A DNA stretch of 64,000 nt from Trichobilharzia szidati. Its lineage: Eukaryota > Platyhelminthes > Trematoda > Strigeidida > Schistosomatidae. Under the pieces are notes generated by a model. It was given only the letters and a program-made list of their open reading frames with translations, was not told where the DNA came from and ran no database searches. Each line of letters begins with the position of its first letter. Positions within the stretch are counted from its first letter, which is position 1. The stretch covers positions 47,093,564 to 47,157,563 of the forward strand of contig OX235279.1 of the NCBI GenBank assembly GCA_944472155.2. The letters are read 5' to 3'. Positions 55,776 through 64,000 of the stretch are shown here, in pieces. The position numbers and the translations under genes are program-made.

Positions 55776-56640
55776 TCTTTGTCTTCTTTTGTCTCTCACC
55801 ATTTCAGCTTCCATTTGACTTTTTGAATGAGAATGAAGAGTGTGGATATTTAACCATTTACAATGACAAATGATCTGCAAACATTGTTGGTCCCATATCT
55901 TACAATTCCCTCGTGAATTACGCATTGCCTTCACCTACGACGCAACCTGGATTACAGTTGTGAAATATACCTTTGTACCAATAAAAAAGTATTGATTTAT
56001 AATACTTCACGTTTGTTACTTACAACATAACTGATCTTGTCTGCAAAATAGCTTGCATCTCTTGAAAACACCCGTTTATAAGAAAGTATAAACTGTCATT
56101 ATTATTAGTCCACTTTGAGTACTATTCACTTATGATGTTACGATGAAAATGCTGACAAAGGCATACAAGTGTATTACTTATTTTAAATTATTATCAAATT
56201 TCGATATAAATCACGAATAAGACTCGATGCCGTACACACCAAAGTTATATGGGGGAATTACTTCAAGCTTTATTTTTTTCCCAAGTATTTGTAATTCATC
56301 CAAAACATATTTGGGTTTTTTTCGTTAATGCGAAGACAGTATTTCTATATTTCTTGATGTGCTCCATTGAATGACTAGTCATCATATTGTTCCCATAGAC
56401 AAAATGACTGCAACCTTATAATTTTACCATGAACCAAATTTATGTAATTTAAATAATACTTATCCATGCCTGTACAATTGGTGTGTCCTACACAGGTAGG
56501 AAAAAAATGTATTTTATTAAATTACTATTATTAAATATGCTTACTAATCGTATATGTAATTTATCATATTGATGATGCCTGTAAACTGGCGGTCCTTATG
56601 TACAAAATGAGAATATACTATTATTATTATCTAGGATATT
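55776..56640 (+). repeat. CR1-like LINE 3' region, long copy
   Basis: A homologue of 22245-23115 with scattered substitutions and small indels, ending in an ATT repeat. The homology starts abruptly at the TTTGTCTTCTTTTGTC block, as expected of a 5'-truncated insertion. Confidence 0.8.
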
Positions 56641-57827
56641 GAAAAATTTTTATGACATATTACAAGAAAATTTTGATCACTTAGACCAAATAAACTAAGG
56701 CTGACCCTACGTTTCCCATTTTCATCAGCGTAAACGATTACAATGCTCCTTCAGGCATGAACACCACGAACAATACTAGGCGTGAAAATGTATCGAATTA
56801 GACCTCATCACTGCCTATTGTTTATGGCATGTATTCTGAATGCTGCGCTCTAATCTTATCATACGTGACTTAGGATTTTCAGTGGAAGGGATATTTTTGC
56901 GTTAATCCTACTGTAGCGCACGTAAATTCAGAAAGTATGTCAAAGATTTATCTTCTCGGTTTGTGAATGGAAATTATAAATTTCTCAAATATACCAAATT
57001 ACTATTGCTCGCAGGCAAACGGTTCATGACTTTCAGCACTGCTGGGATTGGAAAGACCGGTCAGCAGACACATGCAGTGTTAAACCAATAGTCTCCGTGA
57101 TCCAGAAGTTGAACAAATATATTTGTTTATATACTTAATATTGAGGGCTAGAGAAGCAATTAAGTTTGTTTTTGCCTGTCTCGTCTTGGAGACGAGGCCT
57201 CTGCATCTGATTCTACCCCTTTTCTTTGAGATTGCGGAATAGCTATGCAAGTCCGAATTTGTGAGAGCAAATCTTAGTAACACACCTTGACACCATATCC
57301 GTTTATACATTGCTTGTATAAACTGTGAGGGACTCTTCAGGACGTGGTTAGGTCTTTAGTTAGCATCTTCCTCCCTTTATCATATTTTAAGGGCCCTCAG
57401 AGGCACGTGAGTAAACACCCACTCTCTGGTCAGAGCCAGATAAGATCCTACTACACAGACGACGTGTCGGATAGCCTCATTGCGACAGTTCCTCAAGCAT
57501 TTTCTTTCTGAAATTGACCAAGTTTTGTCTCCCGTCTCCACGTGTTCTCGTCTCCAGGTCATGGCAACAGTGGAGCTCAGTTCTAACCCCATTAATGAAA
57601 AGAAATGCACTTAACGGAAAACCCTAGATATAGCTCTGGAAAACCGACATTCTCAGTGAAATCATTTCAATGAGGAGGTTGATGTAAGGTTGTTACAACA
57701 TATTATGCTATGGCCACTCATACCTAGTTGGTGATTATGGGACTGAGAAGATAAGATGAGCAACCGAATAGGAGCTGTACCTTTACTATTTGTAAGACAT
57801 TCCTTGTACATTAAATTTTTTAATTTT
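56641..57827. other. No recognisable feature
   Basis: Several 60-80-codon minus-strand frames are present, none with a recognisable domain. Confidence 0.4.
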
Positions 57828-58012
57828 TTTTTATTACAGCTTAATTTCACACCGTATTTTTTGGTACAGGTATGGAATTCTCAGCATGGATATCGGTAGC
57901 CCAAATTTTGCAGGCCGACCATAGATATCAGGTGTGCGTCGGCAGGGGATCGAACCCCGGACCATATGCATGGTCAGCGAGAGTCCTAACCACTGTACCA
58001 CCGACGTACACC
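57828..58012 (-). mobile_element. tRNA-headed SINE (second family)
   Basis: On the minus strand box A is GGTGGTACAGTGGTTAGG and box B GGGGTTCGATCCCC. The body includes TGGTCGGCCTGCAAAATTTG and GGTGTGAAATTAAGC, and it ends in an A-rich run. Confidence 0.88.
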
Positions 58013-58169
58013 CTTCTGCATGTCTGACTAGGATTCCCGTTTCATTTGCCCACTAATGCACCTTAAAGATTAAAGTTTTGAAAACACAGTTATTCTTTAA
58101 AAATAATACGGTGAGTCATTCGATTACTTATTTTAATAGAAAGGTCAGTGTCTAAGCCATCACATATGA

Positions 58170-60150
58170 TAAGTTCAGGATAAATTTTACCATAATCACC
58201 AGTGATAAATTAAGAGCAGCAGACACTGGAGGAGAATCCACCTCGAACTGAGAGATGAGACTAATACGGAAGAAATCTTCGAAGACTCTGGTAATTTTAA
58301 TGATTTGGTGATTAGGGATGGTGTTTATGAGCACACAGGCGGGCTTAATTTGAAGTGGGCTTCACTAGACGGATATATTTAGATGATTCCATTTCAATTC
58401 GATGAAAGGGGAGACGCAGCCTACTTCACACAGGATCAAGAAGACGAGCAGATTTAGGGGCAGATTAATCACTGGCTAGTTAAAGAAGCCTTCTGAAGAG
58501 AATTGACGACTTACCTGGATACATTCAACACTCAGGGGAGGAGGGATGAAGCTACAAAAGATAAGTTTACGAAAGTTACCAAAAAATAGCCAGAGATATT
58601 AGGCAAAAAAATGAGGAAACTTGCATTGAAGAACACTGAAATCTTCGAAGGATTCGCTAAAGGGAACTTGTATAGATATTATAGGCAAGAAAAAGGAGCA
58701 TGACTCAGTGGCTCCCTTCGGGCGTCCTGGAGCTGGCAGGGGATGATGAACCAGCGTGAGAGTGGACAACTAGAGAAAAAGCAACTCTTCAATCATTACG
58801 TCAACTCTCTTCCACACACCAAGAGTACTATGGCTGAAGAGAAAATTGCTGGCGGCAAAACTGTGCATTCTAACAAAATTGGGCTACAGCCTAGTGAACA
58901 GCAAATTGTATGATCAACACTAAATGTAAAACAGTGCATTAAGTGCAGCTTAATTATTTGAAGATGCAACATTATACGTAACGGCTAGGTTTATCACTTC
59001 TGAGGACTTTACTCTCGACCATTATCTACAGCTACTCCAGAAATATCACCACATCAAAAAGCACCGGTATACTACGGAGCGCAAGCCTTCCGGACAGGAA
59101 ACAATTACGAAAGCCACAGAGTTATGGAAAGCCAGAAAAGCGGCAGGACAAGACGGAACTTCCCAGCAGCTCTAAACGTTTACCCAAAGACATCAGCCTA
59201 TCTGACAGCGCTAATATCGCAGGTGTGGGAGAAAAGAAAGGCTAAATTGTCAAACTTCCCATGATTTTCAATCTTAGCTTTTGTGAGACCTCAAGCCAAA
59301 TCTCATGTCTCACTGTTCCGGGGAAAGTGAGAACCACCCTGGATGTAAAATTTCACCCTGAACAGGTTGAATTCAGGGAAAGCTAATCAAGAGTAGACCA
59401 AAGTGTAACGCGATGCATAACCATCGGAGATAGGACAGGAAGTCAGTCACGTCTTTATCTCGCATCCGCCAACACTAAAGAGGCCGTCCGTAACGTCAAC
59501 CGCAAAAATTTCTGCACCTACTCCAGCACCATGATGCATCACAAACGTTTATGAGCCTAATTCAGCTGCTGTGTGATGACGCCGCATGCCAAATGAATAA
59601 TTAGGGAAAACTCTCCAAGGCCTTTAAAGTGAAGATAGGAGTAAGTCGAGACTGCCCACTGAAGTCGGCCATATTCCTGATTATGGAATGCTGTAACATA
59701 CAAATAACCGAAGAAAGCACACATTGGACCAAGATAGACTGCTGAACACCTAAGCTTCTTGGATGATTTATACACCATGTCTCACAAATCCATAAACTTA
59801 CAGGCGAAAACCAATGAGTTAGCGAAGACAGAAACTTGAGTTCATTTAGACAAGACGCGGATAATGAAGATAAACCACTGTTGTAAACAAACATTAATAA
59901 CCACCAACGGGGAAACTGAGGAAATCTATATTTCTCTTTTACTAGCCCGGCATCATCGCTCTAACTGCAGGCGGCAGAAAACACGTGGATGTAAAGGTCG
60001 GTCCAGAAAAGGCAGACTATTAGACAATCAACACCTTCAAAGCGATGTTAAGATATATAAGAACTACCATAAAGAATAAGGCCTGATTTTTCGACACTAA
60101 TATCAGGCCCGCGCTTCCGCATGTAACACAGGCTTGGATTGTGATACATG
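58170..60150 (+). mobile_element. Heavily decayed SR2-like RTE
   Basis: Remnants run from the endonuclease end (NDLVIRDGVYEHTGGLN at about 58300, GDAAYF) to the linker (about 58500-58800). RT start remnants follow (WKARKAAGQDGT near 59125), then CVMTPHAK and TYK-type palm remnants, and LQAKTNELAKTE near 59800. Stops and shifts occur every 30-60 codons. It is the most decayed of the RTEs and lacks a clean 3' tail. Confidence 0.75.
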
Positions 60151-60846
60151 TAATCTGCACAGATGTATATCGCATGAATTAACATCGGTAACAAGAGCCT
60201 TCGATCCTTATAATTCAAATCCTAATCTGAATTTAAACTTTAAATACCAAAGGAGTGCGTTCATTATTTTCATAAATAAATATGTATAATAATAATAATG
60301 ATATACTTTATTCTAAAAACAGTACTTGTGATACAGAATGGAATTTTCAGCATTAACCACAATATTGCATCTAATTTCCTCAAATTATAAATAAAATCAA
60401 TTACACAGAAAATTTTTCAACATTTACAATAGGGGTAATGTCAAAAACATGCAGCATGTAAAATGGAAATAATAATAATGATAGCAGCTAAGGTAATGAT
60501 AATAATACAAGTGGAAATTTCCGTGGGCTTATTTCACACAGTATTGTCGATGCGGTATATAAATCCTAGCATGTTTAAAAACATTGAATATAATGTTCTC
60601 TTTACATGATATGGTGGGGGGAAAGACAAAGATTACAGCAGTCATGGGGATAAGTTGGTGTTTGCAATTATGAAAGTAAAAACAAAGAAGCAACAGGACC
60701 ATAAATATAATGGAACTAACAAAAGTAGAACCTGAAGGTATATAAGGATGGATGGAGGAGTTTGTCTATTTACTAGATGAAAAAGGGTTAGTCAATTCTT
60801 GCCTGACACTATCTTCATCACATAAAATACGTGCCAAGTATGGTAT
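60151..60846. other. No recognisable feature
   Basis: AT-rich with short AAT runs and no element seen. Confidence 0.4.
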
Positions 60847-61195
60847 TGTAGCGGTAAATAATTCCCCGAAATTATTGACCACAGCGATCATCACTCAACA
60901 TTGGATGCTGACCATCACTGTTTAAGTCGACTTGTTTAGCTGAAGGCTTACGGTCAAGCATCCCCGCCATTTGGTGCTCCGTCGTGTCACGTGCGTGCAC
61001 GATTACTAGCTAGCTAAGCATTCACCTCTACCCGCGATTTTGTACCGAAATATAATACGTACTTTGGACGACAAAATCTGGTCTTTTGCTTTACCATTTG
61101 GTACTCGAAGAACGAACACTATAGAAGTTGTTGGTATAAGATCTTGCGTTAGTATAATCCGTACAACTCGCGAACGTCGATACCTGCATCCTCTA
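60847..61195 (+). repeat. Lone gypsy-type LTR
   Basis: 349 bp matching the LTR at 50369-50710, starting TGTAGCGGTAAATAATTCC and ending GCATCCTCTA. No internal gypsy sequence adjoins it; an RT fragment of a LINE follows immediately on the other strand. It could be a solo LTR or the displaced 3' LTR of the element at 50.4 kb; the flanks do not show a clean target duplication. Confidence 0.75.
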
Positions 61196-61199
61196 AAGT

Positions 61200-62260
61200 A
61201 TTATAGAATTTTTATACTTAGACGTGCGAGCACTCAGTTTTCTGAAGTTACTTCTTGTTCTACCTGAGGAGATGCAAGGTGAAATCTGAGGGTAGGGCAG
61301 ATGCTCCAAGTCAGACAAAATCCCTTTAGCAAATTTATTACACGAAGTCAAGTGCCTATCGACAACGACGTTAACTATGTGGTCCACTGGGACACCACTC
61401 ACCCTACTGACAGTCTTTAGCATTCTACGAATTGTGACATAGTCCTTTTAAAGCAAACCAGGAAAAAATAAGGATGAACAATAAAGATGCAAGAGTTTAT
61501 GAACTGTAAGAGGAAGGGTTGAGTTATACCCGAGTGCCTTAACTTCTTAATGTAAAATGTCAGGCGGAATATTTTACTGGAGATCGCTAAGGCATAGGAA
61601 GACCAGGAGAGATCAGAAGAGAGAATAAGTCCAAGATGTTTAATTTCTGATTTAATTTCTATATCGTTGTCGTCAATCTTACAACTGTCATGAGAATCGA
61701 CAACTTCCTTTAACTGTCGTTTACATCTTAAGCTGAAATTAACAGTTTGACATTTAGAAGGATTCAGTTTAAGACCGTTAGACTCAGACCATTTACTGAC
61801 TCCCGACAGGAAGCTATTTATTTTGGTAGAATCTAGCTGGGAGTTAACAGCCATTGAAAATGTTAAATCATCAGCGTACTTCACAAATTTTATTTCATCA
61901 GACTGAGGCAAGTCATATAAGAAGAAAGAAAAAAGAAAAGGAGGAAGGACGGCGCCTTGAGAGACACCAGCTTCGGTAGGCAATGAAGTGGAAGGCTTCC
62001 CTTTATACACGATGTACACCTTTCTTTCTGAGAAATAGGAATGCAACCAGTTAACAGCCCAACATTTTGTTCGACTTGCAGCAAGTTTATTTTATAAGAT
62101 GACCCTAGGGACCGAGTCAAAAGAAGATGCTTATAAATGGTCTTTTCCAAATTAATTGTGCTTTTAAGGTCACTGATGCAACTTCGACTAATTATCTGCC
62201 CTGCATAAAGTAACAGAATAAAAATAAAATTTGTTGGTAGCACGAAGTCTCATAAAGTAT
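61200..62260 (-). mobile_element. 5'-truncated non-LTR reverse transcriptase
   Basis: The minus-strand frame 61417-62046 has GVSQGAVLPPFLFSFFLYDL, VKYADDLTFSM and LKLNPSKCQTVNFSLR, so the YADD pair is intact. Upstream in other frames FDSVPRVIL and a WAVNWLHSYFSERKVY segment are seen. The 61193-61423 frame gives the C-terminal VVVDRHLTSCNKFAKGILSD region. This end is shared with the 25990-26270 fragment. RT motifs place it in the CR1/Jockey group, but the subfamily is not recognised. Confidence 0.8.
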
Positions 62261-64000
62261 TGAATATTACCAGAGCGGCCAACACAACTCTTGCGGTACG
62301 TTGGTATTAGGAATTTGCAATGAACCCAACTACGTGGAAATTCCTTTGTTTTAATATTTTTTCATTGCCTTACATTTATATTGGAAGTAGTACATCAGCA
62401 ACTGCATGAATAGTTGCTAACTAAATTTTCGGTTGACACGTCGTGTGACTTAATTTTCTATGACAACCGTACGGTTGTTTAAATACGTATTTAAACTTCT
62501 GCGCTGTTCGTTATAATTACTACTTTGTATCCATTATATCTCCTGTTAAGGTGACGAATGTGTGCGGTAGTACCAGTGCGGAGTTAATGACGTTTAGTAA
62601 CACCCTTCAAGGACCTGGAAGCCAGGTATTTTGGTACCTCTTGACATAAAAATTTGGGATGTGTAACTGTTCATGTTTCTCCTCATATTTGGTTTCACAG
62701 TTATTTGCTCCAGTAATTGTGGTTCTCCATTATTCATCTATAAAGAGTACTCAAAGACAGTACTCATATCTGTTAATTAGTGCAGTACTCTATCCTGAAC
62801 CAAGTGGGGTGAGAAATATATGATAGAATTCTACATGTTACTTATCATGCGTCACAAGAATTGGATTCAGTGCGCAAATAATAACCGTAAAAATAGTTTC
62901 TGAGTCATCTGGACTTACTAGGTTAGCTCTGGATTCCTTATGTGTAATTTAGAGTTGCCATAAAAAACCGGTCATGCAATACAAGGGTGACTGCAAACAG
63001 CCCGGCCGGTACTGCCTTGGTTCTTCGTTAGAGATTTCTTTTTGGGTGATAAGTTAAGTACTATATTATATTCGGTCTGCGAAATGTCCGTCCGTTGAAA
63101 TGGCTTGGTGATGCGCTACACATATGGAGCCACTACTTTCCCAGATGCTTGGTGTCAGGTGAAATAAAATTAGTTCTTTCTATTGTCTAATTTTAATTGG
63201 GTTTTTATTAAATGTGAAAACGAACTGCTCAACATTTGCAAAGTCCTTCTTTGTTACTTCAGTCAGTGATGTATTTTGAGTCGTTCTTCTTAGGGTATTT
63301 GAATATCCCTTTATATTATTTTATAGATACCCAAGTAAGCTAGCCGAGAAGTTCGGATTTTAGTCTGAATATCCTGAGGCTCTTTTCAGCTTACTTGACA
63401 CTTTTATTCAATGAACTGAAAGATCTCCGAAGCACCACTAATTTGTATATCTCTGAATTTATGGCAGTCAAGGGTTGTGGACGTACATGGGTGTGGTACA
63501 TGGAATTCCATTTAGGTATCCCATAAGTTTATTGATTATCTATCTTGTCAATGTTTTTTTTCCTTATTATTACTACTGCTACTATTTGTGATTGAGGTAC
63601 TCATAGAAATGCTGAGAATCAAGGTTACTGAGTGTTAACTCGTTTGTTGTCTCTTACTTTTTTAGTGTCTTTGGTGACTTTAAAGCGTTTCTTCAGAACT
63701 AGCGGGTCGGGTTCTGCTTGCAATCTGTTGTTTCCTTGACACCGAAATGTCATTGGGAAGGTTGAAACGTATTGTTCAATGTTGTAATAATATATCTCGT
63801 GGAGTCAACGTAAATTCACTCCGAAGAAGTCATTTTTACAGTGTGAAACCGAGGTATTTGTTCTAAATTTTATGTGGAGATTGTATATATGTGTTATAAA
63901 AGTCTTTAACTGTCTTTAATATGATAATGCTAACAAATTTTCAAGGTAGCGTCGTGTTTTGTTTTCAGTTGCACTGTGTTTAGGGCATCTGTAAACGTAG
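62261..64000. other. No recognisable feature
   Basis: No coding domain, SINE head or LTR is seen to the end of the window. Confidence 0.4.

Overview
This is eukaryotic DNA, AT-rich and dominated by retroelements. It almost certainly comes from a schistosome blood fluke (Schistosoma, Platyhelminthes). The support is the combination of SR2-type and Perere-3/SR3-type RTE retrotransposons, a CR1/Jockey-type LINE, a Penelope-like GIY-YIG endonuclease fragment, a CsRn1/Kabuki-clade gypsy element and SINEs that carry a tRNA-like head joined to a hammerhead-ribozyme core (the Sm-alpha type known from schistosomes). No prokaryotic features, CRISPR arrays or rRNA genes are seen.

One host gene could be assembled. 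On the minus strand at 41103-47574, five exons encode a complete 267-residue homologue of phosphatidylinositol-4,5-bisphosphate 4-phosphatase (PIP4P/TMEM55). Its first two introns are only 29 and 32 nt, and the next two are 2.7 and 2.9 kb and filled with repeats. Its P-loop-like motif reads C-x5-K where vertebrate proteins have C-x5-R.

Layout: 1-3.3 kb is mostly unrecognised, with a decayed RTE at 1.8-2.8 kb. From 3.3 to 15.6 kb an inverted pair of about 1.7-kb repeat arms flanks an old plus-strand SR2-like RTE, which is itself split by a younger minus-strand SR2-like RTE. From 18.5 to 23.1 kb are hammerhead SINEs and a nearly full CR1-like LINE. From 23 to 30 kb are SINEs, a Penelope endonuclease fragment, RTE fragments and a 224-bp palindrome with a hammerhead core in its loop. 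From 30.7 to 38.5 kb a 1.35-kb unit is repeated in tandem almost six times; each unit is a decayed RTE endonuclease segment with a SINE in it. From 39 to 47.6 kb are SINEs and the PIP4P gene. From 48.4 to 54.7 kb are LINE fragments and a broken gypsy element with one LTR. From 54.7 to 62.3 kb are LINE tails, a decayed RTE, a lone LTR and an RT fragment. The last 1.7 kb shows nothing recognisable.

All retroelement reading frames carry stops, frameshifts or truncations, so none looks autonomous as it stands. The features most worth following are the palindromic hammerhead, the tandem array, the SINEs that look like RTEs with the coding region deleted, and the PIP4P gene with its altered motif and very small introns.
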